From Yponomeuta sedellus (lineage: Eukaryota > Arthropoda > Insecta > Lepidoptera > Yponomeutidae), in the NCBI GenBank assembly GCA_934045075.1, contig OW203734.1, positions 7,773,016-7,837,015 on the forward strand: a DNA stretch of 64,000 bases, given 5' to 3'. Shown here one piece after another: positions 20,087 through 31,014 of this stretch. Made by a program: the position numbers and the translations under genes. The notes below the pieces were generated by a model. The model saw only the letters and a program-made list of their open reading frames with translations. It did no database searches and had not been told where the DNA came from. How positions within the stretch are numbered: position 1 is the first letter of the stretch; each line of letters starts with the position of its first letter.

Positions 20087-20825
20087 CATGTCGTCAATAT
20101 CTTAGAGGCGGTTCAAAACCACCTGAAACGACAAAAAACCAAAATGTGGGGACACACCAATTAATTCACTGACAAAAATTGGTACGACAGGGTCGTCATT
20201 AATAATTTCCCCACCTGACACAAAGTCTGCGCCACAAGAAAAGAAACATATCCGGATGTTTGTCATCACAATCTCCACAAAATTGTGGCCGTTTGTCAAA
20301 CGCAAAGGCACGTAGCAAAGCAACAAATATCACTGCATTTTGGGGAAATGTGCCGTACATTTTTCTCAGCCCTAGTGCGGCCCTGTGTCCTTACCCCGGC
20401 ACTTAATGTCGGCTGAAGGACATGACGGTCGCGTTTCTTCAGGGTGTGACTACAGTGAACTTAACTCAGCGGGCTGAAAAGCTTGTTAATATTATAATTC
20501 CATTTAAATTATCTTTAAATAATAATTTTATTCTTGGACCTGTCACGCTCGGTTTCTCGTACTTATCTATTAGATTAAATTGTTTGTGTAAGACAAACAG
20601 GGGCTAAGTTTGTTCGTTACGCTTAATTGCACGAAAATTAAGATACAGAAAAAAAAAACTCAAACTTAAACAAAAACAAACCTTTTTGTTAAGCATATTT
20701 CTACCATTGCCGTTACTATAAGTAGGTATATGTTTTAAAACCTTGACTGTTATTGCCATAATAAAAATAAGTAAATATATTTCTAGTCAGTCAGAGTTAT
20801 TACTATTTCGTCTTGAAAAACCATG
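20087..20825. other. No feature recognised
   Basis: Short frames on both strands without recognisable content. Confidence 0.5.
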
Positions 20826-20885
20826 GAATCGAACGCTGGCTCTCGCGAATGTGAGCCACGCATTCTACCTGCTAAATGATCGTAG
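20826..20885 (-). pseudogene. tRNA-like relic
   Basis: On the minus strand, ATTTAGCAGGTAGAATGCGT (box A-like) and AGCCAGCGTTCGATTCCATG (box B). The acceptor stem is not formed, so it is most likely a SINE head remnant. Confidence 0.4.
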
Positions 20886-20889
20886 ATTA

Positions 20890-22885
20890 ATATTCAAAAT
20901 AGTTTGAAAGAAGTTTCTTTGCTTGTTCAGATTCAAAGAAATTGCTTATCATAATAAAAAAAAACATAATAGGTATAGTTTTCATTATATTCTTTCGCCA
21001 AAAACGATATAGATAATCTTAACCTTCCTAGTTCTGTCCTTGAAAATAACAAAGGATTATATTCTACTGTCATTTTAAGGGTCGGGACTGGACAGCTTAA
21101 GCGGAAGCCCTTTTAGTATAAATATATCTACCTAATTATTAAAGCGTTGTATTCGTATAAGCCGTTGCATGCCACCAATTCATTTTCATGTTTATTTTAT
21201 TGTATTGCAGCGCTCTTACACGGTATCGTGTACTTACATACAAATACCAATACCACCATACTTATGACAATGTACGTCATTCAGCTTTAAGAACAATAAT
21301 ATTAATATAAATTCCATTCGCTGAAACACACACGCAGTTAAAACCTGAGTTTTCATCTTATTTTGCGCTCATATTTTCGACCTGCGTTATCTGCGTTACT
21401 GTGATCGCATCCTTACATCGCTTGCGGCTAACTTGTTTTTCTACCTGACTCGCTTGATTTTCCGAGGGCGATCTTCCCGCAAAATGGCTCGGCTAGTCGT
21501 TTGACATTGCCGTGTGTCGTGCCAAATTGCTTGGAAGCTCTCAATGGGTGGAAATGACCCTAAGCAGGGAGCGTTTTCGATGGCGGTTGGGGTCTGAAGT
21601 TGAAGTTGGTGGTTGTTCAGAATCTTTTAGTGTCTTTTTATACGTGACGCTAACCTTTGGATTTTAGTAGGCTAACAAAGTAAGCTAGTTTACAGCTATC
21701 AGCAGGCCAAAGTGCGTATAAAAGTAACATGTGCCAGTTGTTAATATTAATCAACAAATTGTTAGGGTACAAGATACTTTCACACATTAAGATAAAAGTT
21801 TGAACGTGCGAGAAACCGTGTATTAAGTTGTTGGGTTGCTTTGAAACAGAAAATGTTAAGTTTTTTCACAGACCATTTTCGCAAAAAGTGTCAGATCAAT
21901 CTCTCCATCATATTAACAGTGATCTTTGGGACCCACGCCCTAGAATCACAGACCTGGGAATAGTAACTAGAAGTCAAAAAAGGCGTTTTATCAGTCCTGG
22001 GGTTTTGACTTACGGTTCATGATTAAGAGATTGTACTGACAATTTCTGAAAACATAATCGATAATCAACATGTTTTTTTTGTCATCTGTGGCGCTATATG
22101 GAGCCCCTTAATCGTAATTTTTAGGACCCACCACCGAGTCGGCATAACCATGACGAAATTGCTAGGCCCAGCAAAATGCTCGAAGCAAATTTATTGTCAT
22201 TTTACCCTCGCTAATAGTGAAAACCTCGTTAGGAAACCTTAGTGTCTGAACTGTTCACATATCTCAGCGCTTGCTACCTATAATGGTCCAAATATGAGGC
22301 TAAGTGCGCAAATCTCAGGCCTGACTAAATGACTAACCCTCGCTAAAATTCTAGCTAGAATGCTATCTAAAACGCTTCTGCTAATTTTATCAGATTTTAC
22401 CTATAATGGACGTACGATAAAATACTCATTACAAGTTGATGCTCAAATTTATCAGCAGCTTTAGGTTTATTGCAAGGTTGCTTTTTGAATAGTCCCAGTG
22501 TCTTCGAAAAGGAAACTCTGCTATAGCAGTAATTGGAGGGTCGGCTAATACTCTTCGGGTTCCAAGTCCGAAACTTCCGAAGATGTGACAGGAATGCGTG
22601 CCACAAATGCCACTTGCTGGCCACTTAGAGCTAGGGTTACCAGTCACCGGGATTTCATGTAATCAATTTTTAAAAAAGAAAACACGATTTTTTCTACCAT
22701 TCTACTTATCTTGTCAGCGTTCCGGATACTTCGAAAATTTCAGGATTTTGCTAAAATTAAAAAATATTAATCATAAAATAAACACGAACCTGTTTCTTTT
22801 CTTCGGTTGTACAAATTAACTTATATTTAATCGAAATAACTAAACGAAGTGGTCATAACAGATACAGAAATGCATCTATAGCCTA
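20890..22885. other. Long stretch without recognised feature
   Basis: AT-rich DNA with several short overlapping frames (21828-22022, 22397-22647, 22598-22819). None shows a domain or repeat partner. Confidence 0.5.
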
Positions 22886-22889
22886 AAAG

Positions 22890-23032
22890 CCAACGGAGGT
22901 GACCGAGAAGACGCTGGCGGAATAATCTCGACAAATCCTTGCCGGTGTCGTCAGAGATGGCAAATGACCAAAAATCTTAGCCCAAAGCCTTTGTCTTGCA
23001 GTGTGACACTAATGCCATGAAGACTACATAAA
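22890..23032 (+). pseudogene. RTE-type LINE C-terminal fragment with stop
   Basis: From about 22903 the frame reads RRWRNNLDKSLP, reaches TAG at 22978-22980, and then continues with KAFVLQCDTNAMK. This fits the end of RTE-like proteins (R-R-W-R-[DN]-[DN]-L-D ... E-A-F-x-Q-Q-W-D). Key residues have drifted (Q-C-D for Q-W-D) and a stop interrupts it. Confidence 0.65.
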
Positions 23033-23034
23033 AA

Positions 23035-24405
23035 AATGTCTTACAACACACAAAGAAATAAAAAAACACTAGACCTTGGGTTGTCAAACCAGCCGTTTCA
23101 GTAAAATCAGAAGTGAAAATCGGTCATTCGGGAAAATTTCTGGTAACCCTGCAGTCCTCTGATCAGACGACACTTCTGGTACTATCCCTCCAAACCAAAA
23201 GTATAGGAAAAGCGGTCACCAGTAGATAAGTAAGGTTTATGGTGCAAATCTTGTTCAAAGTGTAAATGTCGCATTCCGCAGCTTTGATTTGATTTCGGGA
23301 AGTCCGCTTTATTGGTTCCTGTCCTTACAGGGGCTTTATTTCAACTTGGTAGCTGTTGACATTCTAAGACAATGACTGTTTAGACGTCAAATAAAATGGA
23401 GTAGGTATCCCTCTGGAAAGCAAGTGAGATCTACCTAGAAAATTTGAAGTCAATATTATATTGAAAAATTTAATATTGAGCATAGATATCTGTTTCATAA
23501 CGTGGAAACTGTGGATACCAACATGTACGAGTACATACCCGTTTTTATGTATTTATTCAGATATCTTCACTGAATAAATATTTGCAGAATAATACCGATA
23601 AAAAATAATTACTTATACTCGTACATAATTACAGTATACGCTTATACCTATATATTGTTAAGCGACTAAAGCTGGTGTACATTCCACTCTCAGAGAGAGA
23701 GTGTGGGATTAGTTACCACGTTTCCCGACCACGTTACAGGCAATTCAGACTCTTAGGTTTATCTTGATGTTATCCTTTGCCATTAGCAATTGGTATTAAT
23801 ACTAAAACTTCAATTGAATTCCAATATTTTTGTAAGTTATGAGAACAAAATCTTTACTTGATGAACGCCGAAGTTCACTTCACATAATATACAATATACT
23901 TTATACAAAATTATTTCGTTTTCAAAATTAGTTTGATTCTTATGCTTCTTTTTGTCTTATTTTAATGCTTTGTCTAAAGAGAAGCGTAAGTAAAACTGCG
24001 TAACAACAGAAAAACAAAACAAAATAGAGAAAGGACAAACATCAGATGCTCTTTGACAGTCAATTAACGTTTTGTCATTATTGATTGGGGCCCCTCATTT
24101 CCCACAATCGTCCACTCTTGTCACCTCTATCTCTAAAAGAATAGAGGCCAAATTTCTTCCGTTTAACAGTAGGAAAGAACATTGTCAAAGAGTAAATGTG
24201 TTACCGAGAAGGGACCGAAACTTTTCCGAGGGTAGAAAGGAAGACGGCATTAGTAGTGCTTCATTGCGCCGCAATTAAAACTGAGTTGGGGGTAGGAAGC
24301 AATATTGAGTCCTGTAGATTTGGTCCTCTATGTTCTTAGCATATTAAAATAATTCCGCACTTAATGTTATCGTAAACGACAGGATTTAGTCAGGGCATAG
24401 AGAAA
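23035..24405. other. Long stretch without recognised feature
   Basis: Contains a short CTCAGAGAGAGAGTGTGGG block (23690-23715), which may be part of family H. The frame at 24072-24278 has no known domain. Confidence 0.45.
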
Positions 24406-24409
24406 GAAA

Positions 24410-24640
24410 ACACTTTATTGCACAACGAGAAAAAAAAAGTGTAACCATGTTTCTTTAAATCTAAATAATGTTAAAGAATTGGCGGTCGTATCGCTTAGAG
24501 CAAGCTTTTCCAGACGACATTTGCGTTGGGCATGAAAAATATAGTCGTTATTTGCTCGCCTCTTGTCTGCCTCCGTTATTCGCGACGCCCCTCCGCCCAG
24601 GTGGGACGACAAAAAACTGCCGGCAGATGCTGAATGCGGC
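24410..24640 (-). mobile_element. LINE 3' region (family N)
   Basis: On the minus strand the frame ending near 24520 includes RRANNDYIFHAQRKCRLEKL, then AGCGATACGACCGCCAATTC, a T-rich 3' UTR and TTGTGCAATAAAGTGTTTTC. The 'AGCGATA.GACCGCC ... TGCAATAAAGTGTTTTCTTT' arrangement is a common lepidopteran LINE 3' end, known from general experience. Confidence 0.55.
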
Positions 24641-24647
24641 AAGCTGA

Positions 24648-24722
24648 AGACAGGGCGCTATGGCGCTCACTAAGGGAAGGCTATGTCCCGCAGTGGACTA
24701 GTATAGACTGATGATGATGATG
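24648..24722 (+). mobile_element. Family A 3'-end repeat, (TGA)n tail
   Basis: GACAGGGCGCTATGGCGCTC, TGTCCCGCAGTGGACTAGTA and GACTGATGATGATGATGG. 5'-truncated. Confidence 0.75.
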
Positions 24723-24724
24723 GT

Positions 24725-25500
24725 CAAGTCGTAGACACATAATGCGCCAAAACTGTAACCAGCTCCCGCTTTTTTAGTTTGGCTGAAAATGTTATTACTG
24801 AATAAAAGTTTGTCGCGATCTCTCAAGAACGACTTGAGCATTTTTGACAAACTAGATGTGCTATAAAACGTAATTTTGGCAGAAATTCCGCCATATTTTT
24901 CAGTAGCCATGACTGTGTCCCACTGTTGGGTAAAAGTGTCCGCTTTATATTTCCTCTTTTTTTTGTCCTAGGCCAACTCTTCCCAGTCAGATTAATATAT
25001 GCTCAAGTTTTGGTTCCCGTTGTTTTATTTGACCAAATAAAAAAATTACATTTCAATATTATTGAAGCCTTCGCCTTTGGAGCAAAAAAAGTAAAAAAAA
25101 GTGTAACTTAATAGTGCTATTTGTTAAGACACGATTGCTCAAAACTCTTAAACTGCGGATACAATAGTCTCATTAATTAACTGCATTTGGGGGTGCGCAA
25201 ATAATGGGTGTTTTAGACTAATCGCATTTCTGTACAACACTTGTTTATTGGTCGGGATTTGATTGTCTTTACAAAAACAAGATATTTTCCTGCTCTACTA
25301 ATCTCGAAAAGCTAGGAACCGACAAACGCCACCCCAGAACCGGCCTAGGCGCACCTAATAACGTATTCAAACAACATAATCCAGTCGGCGGGTGCGCGCG
25401 CGCACGTAATGATAGCAATCTGTGCGCCATAAATCGTTAATGGTCTATCGGTTGTCGTCCACTGCCACCCTACGAGAATACCAGTTTGCGGGACGAGGAT
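24725..25500. other. No feature recognised
   Basis: AT-rich, with a short CGCGCGCGCACG run near 25395. No gene. Confidence 0.5.
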
Positions 25501-25514
25501 ACAGTACCTCTAGT

Positions 25515-25625
25515 ACAGTCGGCATCACATCAACCTTTACATATGTGCATTTTTATCTGTTATTGTCAAGGAACACTTCGTCGTTGAGACTGTAAAATGT
25601 CAGATGTTAAAAAAAATATTTACGT
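25515..25625 (+). repeat. Dispersed repeat fragment starting GTACAGTCGGCATCA
   Basis: GTACAGTCGGCATCACATCA, then TGTCAAGGAACACTTCGTCG. It resembles a common lepidopteran MITE-like repeat that begins with a 'CAGTC(A/G)GC(A/G)TCA' end. No copy elsewhere in this window. Confidence 0.3.
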
Positions 25626-25647
25626 TTTTTCATCAAATTTATATGAC

Positions 25648-25680
25648 GACCTCTGTGGCGCAGCGGTTATAATCTCTTAC
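25648..25680 (+). mobile_element. tRNA-type SINE head fragment (family R)
   Basis: GACCTCTGTGGCGCAGCGGT is the box A start of the SINE seen at 27380-27602 on the minus strand. Confidence 0.5.
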
Positions 25681-26095
25681 ACTTACCTACATTAAGACAC
25701 AAGTTTTCCTTTAATTTAGATGAAGAAATGAAAATCATATTTATTTGACATATAATTATTTTGAAATATCAACGACGATTTTCAAGGAAGCTGTAAGGCT
25801 ATTTGATTAAATAGTCTTATCAGATTTGATACGTTAAGGAGGACCAAGAACGTTTAAAACATCCTTGAGGAGGACTTGCAACCAATATGTCCAAATGTCG
25901 GTATCTACCGACCTTTGGACATTGAGATCTCAGTCACTGAGAGATATTTTGAACTCAACCTGTAATCTCTCTTTCTCTCTCAGTTTCTCTGATAGGTCTC
26001 TGTCTCTGTGTCTAGGGCCAGAGCTGTGCAATTAAGGTATATTGACTGTCTGTTTGTGTCTGTACAGGTGAACGTTAACTTAAATTTTAAATTAT
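25680..26095. other. No feature recognised
   Basis: CT-rich 25965-26020 (TCTCTCTTTCTCTCTCAGTT), otherwise AT-rich. Confidence 0.5.
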
Positions 26096-26099
26096 TTCA

Positions 26100-26205
26100 A
26101 AGATAAAGCAAAGGTGGTCTGTCAGGATCGTAGCAGGTGGCAGTCCCTGGTATTTGCTTACTCCCCTGGGAAACAGGGGAGATGTTATGTTATGTTTAGA
26201 GATAA
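26100..26205 (+). mobile_element. Family D LINE end
   Basis: AAGCAAAGGTGGTCTGTCAGG, AGGTGGCAGTCCCTGGTAT and a duplicated 'CTGGGAAACAGGGG' variant of the usual CTGGGATACAGGCG, followed by GATGTTATGTTATG. Confidence 0.7.
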
Positions 26206-26209
26206 AGAT

Positions 26210-27295
26210 ACATTTATTAGTGAAAAATAGGTACAACAGGGTTGATTATGACGATGTTACAAGTTACAGAGATGTTACAAATACGGCGTACAATATTTGG
26301 TATAAAAAATATAGTTGGAAAAAGAACAGTTAACACTAAAAATTAGATTTTCTTTTTTAGAATTAGTCAATCTATAGATCTAATGGTAGAGGTATGAAAA
26401 ATGATCTCATTTGGTGCATTTTGTAACAAATCAAATTATATAAAAATTGTGGTTAACTTTCATTTCCAAAAGTTAAATCATTCAGGGATTCAGTCACCAA
26501 ATAATATCATTTACCAAATGATGCTACACAAGACTGCAGCGAGTCTTCTTTTGAAAAACTATAACTTTTACTATAACGCACATTATTGGATATCGCATCG
26601 GCTCCCGTAGGCAAATCCCCAGGCTTTAGTTGATAGGTGAACTTTCGCGCTCTTGCCCGCTCAATGATTTATCTCGTTTTGAGCTGACATTTAAGACTAG
26701 GCCTCCGGGCTTCGTGGGATAAAAAACTTACGGGACAAGGGTTGGCTTGGACTTTGAAGTTTTCGGGAATCGTGGAATTGACATTTTAGATATCGCTAGA
26801 TTTGTCGGTCGGAGAAGATTTCCTTTTCGTTCCTGCACCACCTTGGAAAGACTTGGAGAGAAAAAGTGCAACTAAAGAAGTTTTCTCTTCAAAAAAAATA
26901 TAACACAACGCGAAACTATATTGAGTTTCGCGGGAGTGCAGTCTTGCGCTTGAAATGATATTTTTCGTCTGATTCCAGGACTATTCCAGATAGTCAGCTA
27001 AGGAACGAGATACACTCGCCTCCAGTCGGTCGTTACTTAGATACTTACCCAAAAATATGTGAACTTTCGAACTCTGCTCTAGTCAAAATACTTAAAGTTT
27101 TCACTTTTATTATGTAGTTATATTAGTCACACGCCTCTTTCATTCTGTTAGCATGAGTTTTGAAAAAAAAAACTTTACTATGAGTAACTTAATTCAATGT
27201 TTTTTTGTTGAATGTGAAAATACAATGCGAGCTACCTTCGGTTGCAGTCTGTGTGGAGAAGAAGTGATCAGAAAAACTTGCACTAATCATCATTT
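26210..27295. other. No feature recognised
   Basis: It opens with GATAAAGATACATTTATTAG, a likely retroelement tail. The rest has no recognised content. Confidence 0.4.
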
Positions 27296-27302
27296 ACTTG
27301 GG

Positions 27303-27360
27303 TTCATCATCATCATCAACCCAACGCTGCCCATTACTGCTCACAAGCCTTGACCCTCAT
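27303..27360 (-). mobile_element. RTE-like 3' tail remnant
   Basis: Minus strand: GTGAGCAGTAATGGGCAGCG, then GGTTGATGATGATGATG. Only the end survives. Confidence 0.45.
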
Positions 27361-27379
27361 CAAGTGCTTTGTCACCAGA

Positions 27380-27602
27380 CATAATAACATAACATTTACA
27401 TACAGGCACATACATTGCTTCTGGCCCCACACTTGAATGCCCTGTTTCGTGGGAACCAGAAACAACGACATCACAAACATGTGAACATCCAAGACCGGGG
27501 TTTTTTTTGTCCCCCGCTGGGCTTCGAACCCGGGACCTCTAGCATGTTAGGCAGATGCGCTGCCGCTACGCCACAAAGGTCGTCGCTACGCCACAGAGGT
27601 CA
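27380..27602 (-). mobile_element. tRNA-derived SINE (family R) with duplicated head
   Basis: On the minus strand the head GACCTTTGTGGCGTAGCGGC leads through GCATCTGCCTAACATGCTAG to box B GGGTTCGAAGCCC. The body carries TGTTCACATGTTTGTGATGT and GTTTCTGGTTCCCACGAAAC, and the end is AAATGTTATGTTATTATG. The first 18 bases of the head are repeated immediately upstream (GACCTCTGTGGCGTAGCG). A body/tail fragment recurs at 45840-45955. Confidence 0.65.
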
Positions 27603-27604
27603 TC

Positions 27605-28010
27605 AAATATATTTAAATAAGAACCCCACTACCTCAAATAGGATTAACCATACCAAAAACTATACTAATCGCATTATAAGGCACTGCTCAATCCAATTTC
27701 GTAGCAAAATCACCCGCAATTCAACTTTATGTCCTAGAGGTAAGACCGCGAACAGTCGATAGAAGGTTCACGTTTTAGTTGCAACATCGCCCGTGACGTA
27801 ACCGTGTAGAGTACCGGAGTAAAGGTTGAGGTGCTATCGACTGTACGATCCTCTTTCAGCTCTGCCACTATGGTTAGCAAGCAGAAAGGCACGAGCGACG
27901 CCGTGAGCTAGCCATAGTGCAGTCACACAATGAAACTGTGCGACGATTATCGCGCAATGCTTACGCATAAGCGTACGAGTTAGCGAGAGCGGATACGCGT
28001 TGAACAAGAT
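27605..28010. other. No feature recognised
   Basis: Moderately GC-rich from 27820 to 28000. No coding signature. Confidence 0.4.
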
Positions 28011-28015
28011 CACCT

Positions 28016-28380
28016 CGTTATCGTTATCAACCCTTGTATGTCCCCACTGCTGGGGCACGGGTCTCTTCCTGCATTAGGAAGGTTAGGCCATACTCCACCA
28101 CGGGGGCCAAGTCCGGCTTGCGAGGATTGCAAGACAATGGCGGGCCTTACTGTCAGAATTTATCAAGCCGCCCATAAGGCCTCTGACATGGCTTAACGAC
28201 TGCCATTATATGACGGCCGGCACCAACGGCTTAAAGTGCCTTGCGAAGCACGGAAGCGGTCGGAAAAATGCCACTAGCGGTAGTCGCGGGACGCTCACCC
28301 ATCCTCCACCTGACCACGCCTGTTGTTGCTTAACCAAGTGATTGATTTCAATCACTCGGTTCGCCTAGGCCACGAGCGCT
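28016..28380 (-). mobile_element. 5S-type SINE, near full length
   Basis: Tail (CGTTATCGTTATCAACCC), tail box CCCCACTGCTGGGGCACGGG and body. The 5S-like head on the minus strand is at the right end, with GCTTAACCAAGTGATTG and CACTCGGTTCGCCTAGGCC. TCACCT abuts both ends (28010-28015 and 28381-28386), a possible short target duplication. Confidence 0.85.
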
Positions 28381-28439
28381 TCACCTAATATATCTTTAAA
28401 ATGACAGGTTTTTTTTAATTTATCTTTTATACACCGGCT

Positions 28440-28580
28440 TTTACATTCGGGGATGTGCATGCAACGACGAATGAACGTTGATGAAGCGAATGTGATCTGT
28501 CAGAATCGTGGCAAGTTGCAGTCGCTAGTCTCTGCCTACCCCTCTGGGATACAGGCGAGAGGATATATTATGATATGCTT
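28440..28580 (+). mobile_element. Family D LINE end
   Basis: GTGCATGCAACGACGAATGAA, TGATCTGTCAGAATCGTGGC, CTACCCCTCTGGGATACAGG. Good match to 36110-36230. Confidence 0.75.
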
Positions 28581-28664
28581 TTTTTAAATTTGCCTAGGGA
28601 CTGTAGTGATTGGCATAGTTTATAAGATTAAGGAATTAAAAATACAATTATTTTCTTCTTAGCC

Positions 28665-28748
28665 TGTCGATGGAAGCCATAGTGGTGATAGAATTTGCAA
28701 TCAGCGTAAGGGACTCGCTGATTGTTGCCCAGGGTGCGGCAGACGTAA
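28665..28748 (+). repeat. Family P dispersed repeat
   Basis: GCAATCAGCGTAAGGGACTC and GCTGATTGTTGCCCAGGGTG match GCCAATCATCGTAAGGGACT and TCTGATTGTTGCACAGGGTG at 49930-49970. Confidence 0.6.
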
Positions 28749-28887
28749 GAGTTATGTGAGTGCCCACGTCGTTCGGGGAGGCTCCTTTCTTTCACCCCAG
28801 TACAATGGACTGTGGTCACAAAGTTCTTGCGTAGAGTAAACGCTGAGTGGGACGTTCACCAAGTCCTGACGATCTGGAGCAGATTGC

Positions 28888-28975
28888 TGGCAGCAGCTGG
28901 ATGAGGATAGTTGAGGACCGTAAGAAGTGACGCGTTTTGAGAGAGAGAGGCTCATATCCAACAGTAGTGCATTAA
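28888..28975 (+). pseudogene. RTE-type LINE C-terminal fragment
   Basis: The frame reads WMRIVEDRKK, hits TGA at 28928-28930 where tryptophan is expected, and continues RVLRERGSYPT. It parallels the fragment at 51291-51374 (RRGKWRALGEAYTHY). Confidence 0.5.
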
Positions 28976-29156
28976 GTTCACCTTCTATATTGTGCGCACC
29001 ATATACTAAAAGATTACTTTTTTATCTAGTCTGTAAACGTCTCACTGCAGAGCATTGGCTTCCTTAGAAAGAGAGAGTTACCAAAGGCTTAGTTACCAAA
29101 GGTAGATAGATAGATAAAATATTTATTTAACCCATTCATTTAGCGCACAGTCAGAA

Positions 29157-29340
29157 CTGTCGTCGTCGTCGTCAGACTATACTAGTCCACTGCTGGACAT
29201 TGCCCTCCCCTAAAGAGCGCCACGTTGTGCTGTCATAGGGGGTGATACCCATAATCCCCACGCTGGGCATGCGGCTTGGAGATCGCAGTTCGGTGGAATT
29301 GTACAGCAGGGGGCGCTGCTGCCCATTCCCCGGTTTGAAC
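29157..29340 (-). mobile_element. Family A 3'-end repeat, (GAC)n tail
   Basis: Begins GTCGTCGTCGTCGTCAGACT, then CCACTGCTGGACATTGCCC, CCATAATCCCCACGCTGGGC and GGGGGCGCTGCTGCCCATTC. Confidence 0.8.
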
Positions 29341-29396
29341 TGTGAACATATATAATTGGTGCACATACCATTTGTATTACTATTGAAAGAATATTA

Positions 29397-29521
29397 GGAA
29401 TTTAAAAACCTATTTAGAGGCTAAAAATTTCACCCATGCCGGGATTCGAACCCGCAACCTCTGGCTATCCGTACCAGCGCTCTACCAATTGATCCTTAGC
29501 ACGGGTTAGTGCATTAAAAAT
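29397..29521 (+). mobile_element. tRNA-like retroposon (family B), head inverted, 15-bp target duplication
   Basis: AAGAATATTAGGAAT flanks the element (left copy ending 29401; right copy starting about 29533). The tRNA-like unit is antisense (GGATTCGAACCCGCAACCTC, CAGCGCTCTACCAATTGA) and joins directly to the sense tail TCCTTAGCACGGGTTAGTGC, then ATTAAAAATAAAAATAGTG. Direct flanks show this arrangement inserted as one unit. Confidence 0.75.
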
Positions 29522-29636
29522 AAAAATAGTGTAAGAATATTAGGAATGTTAAGTTTCAAAATAATATAGGCACTTTCCTGACAAATAATTCATACAACAG
29601 ATATGCTTAGAGAAAAAAAACGTAGTTATATATTAA

Positions 29637-29783
29637 ACGGGTCTAATTGCGATTATTTATTAACGTAATTACGTTATTTCCCGACGTTTTGGCAGCGGTA
29701 CAGTTACAGGCCTTGAGTACACCGAAACGTCGGGAAATAAGGTAATTACGTTTTACCTAATAAATAATCGCGATTAGACCCAT
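29637..29783. repeat. Foldback element, ~52-bp arms
   Basis: Left arm GGGTCTAATTGCGATTATTT...TTATTTCCCGACGTTTT; right arm GAAACGTCGGGAAATAAGG...AATAATCGCGATTAGACCC. The arms pair nearly throughout except for a 7-base insertion in the right arm. The loop is about 32 bases and includes GCAGCGGTACAGTTACAGGC. Confidence 0.8.
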
Positions 29784-29789
29784 TAAGAA

Positions 29790-30095
29790 ATACTAAAAAA
29801 AACGTAATTACATTATGGACACTAGTTGTTATATACTCTTTGATGGACACAGTTAATATTTCCTCGTATATTTGACAACACAATGTGCACTCTGTTCAAA
29901 TTTGCAATAAGAATATGTAAATGTCGAAGTTGACTATTACCTGTCAAATTCTAAACTAAACGATATCATAAACCACAGAATTTCACCAGTACTTGACGAA
30001 ATATCCTAGTTTGTCTAGGGTACCCTAGTCCTACGAGAGTCCGAGAGTTGTACGGGCGTTTAGTGGCCACACTCTAGGAGGTGGAGATCACCGGC
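29790..30095. other. No feature recognised
   Basis: AT-rich DNA. Confidence 0.5.
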
Positions 30096-30099
30096 AGTA

Positions 30100-30290
30100 T
30101 CGGATGATCAATGTACGGCGAACAATCGGCATTGTGCGCGGCTGCCGGCGGCGCGGTGTCGGGTTTGAGTCCCGGCCTATAACTCACGGGGGTGTGTGGA
30201 TGCCGTGTCCTGGGTACTTAGGTGCCTACACAAATGTGGTGACACGGGTTTAGATACATCTATAGGACGTGTATTGTTATTACTATTGGT
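30100..30290 (+). mobile_element. Possible tRNA-derived SINE
   Basis: A GC-rich head with box B-like GGGTTTGAGTCCCGGCC, then a body (GGATGCCGTGTCCTGGGTAC) and GGACGTGTATTGTTATTAC at the end. A single copy in this window, so tentative. Confidence 0.4.
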
Positions 30291-30547
30291 GCATTACGGA
30301 TTTCTAATCGAATCTATCTGTTCTGGAATGTTTCAGTGAAATGACGTGAAAAATACTATATAATATTTATAGTTTTTTCAATATCTTCAGTATACATTAA
30401 TCAAAGTATAATTTTTATTTTCACTTTCTTTATATATTGAAAAAATAGAATACAAAGGGGACTTGTATGTATACTCTTCAAGTCTTCCAGTTTTGCGTCA
30501 TTCCAATAACACTTGGTAGAAACCTGGTGACACGAGGTTAGTCTTGG

Positions 30548-30612
30548 ATGTCTAAATATCATCATCATCATTAGCCCGGTAAACCCTACTGCTGGGTATA
30601 GGCACACTGTCT
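30548..30612 (-). mobile_element. RTE-like 3' tail remnant
   Basis: Minus strand: CCTATACCCAGCAGTAGGGT, then GGGCTAATGATGATGATGAT. It has the CCAGCAGT box and a (TGA)n tail. Confidence 0.6.
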
Positions 30613-30729
30613 CAACATATTTGAACAAAATTCGGCTCATAGTTTATATCCAAAGTACAAAAATATTTCATACGTGGCTCATAAAAAAGTCGCGGATAAA
30701 CTTGTCCTGCTAATATTATGAATGTAAAA

Positions 30730-30830
30730 TGACAATTTAATTTAGATAGTGCCAGGGACACTCAGCCACGTCTGCCTACCCCTCCGGGTAGTTTATGTGA
30801 TGTTGTGTAATGTAAAGTGATGTAATGTAG
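30730..30830 (+). mobile_element. Family D LINE end, tail only
   Basis: GTCTGCCTACCCCTCCGGGTA, then a GTGATGTTGTGTAATGTAAA tail. Confidence 0.5.
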
Positions 30831-30839
30831 TATAAATAT

Positions 30840-31010
30840 AGAGTTCAGGCCTTCTTTCAGAGGGAGAGAAAGGCCACGAGTGCTCACAGTAAAAATTTAG
30901 AAGACAGAACATTTATAGCAGCTATACAACTAGCTAACTATGAAAAAAATCATCGTGAGGATACCTGAATTAGTTCAGATGTTCATCACAAAATTACACT
31001 AAACCTCAAA
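30840..31010 (-). repeat. Family H dispersed repeat fragment
   Basis: CTTTCAGAGGGAGAGAAAGGC and ATCATCGTGAGGATACCTGA, degraded blocks of the repeat. Confidence 0.45.
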
Positions 31011-31014
31011 ACGA

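Noticed and set aside
22429..22647. Overlapping 72 and 75 codon minus frames
   Set aside because: Two frames of the same strand over the same bases, no domain and no repeat partner; chance.
27415..27762. 115-codon plus-strand frame
   Set aside because: It is the antisense of a tRNA-derived SINE extended into AT-rich DNA.
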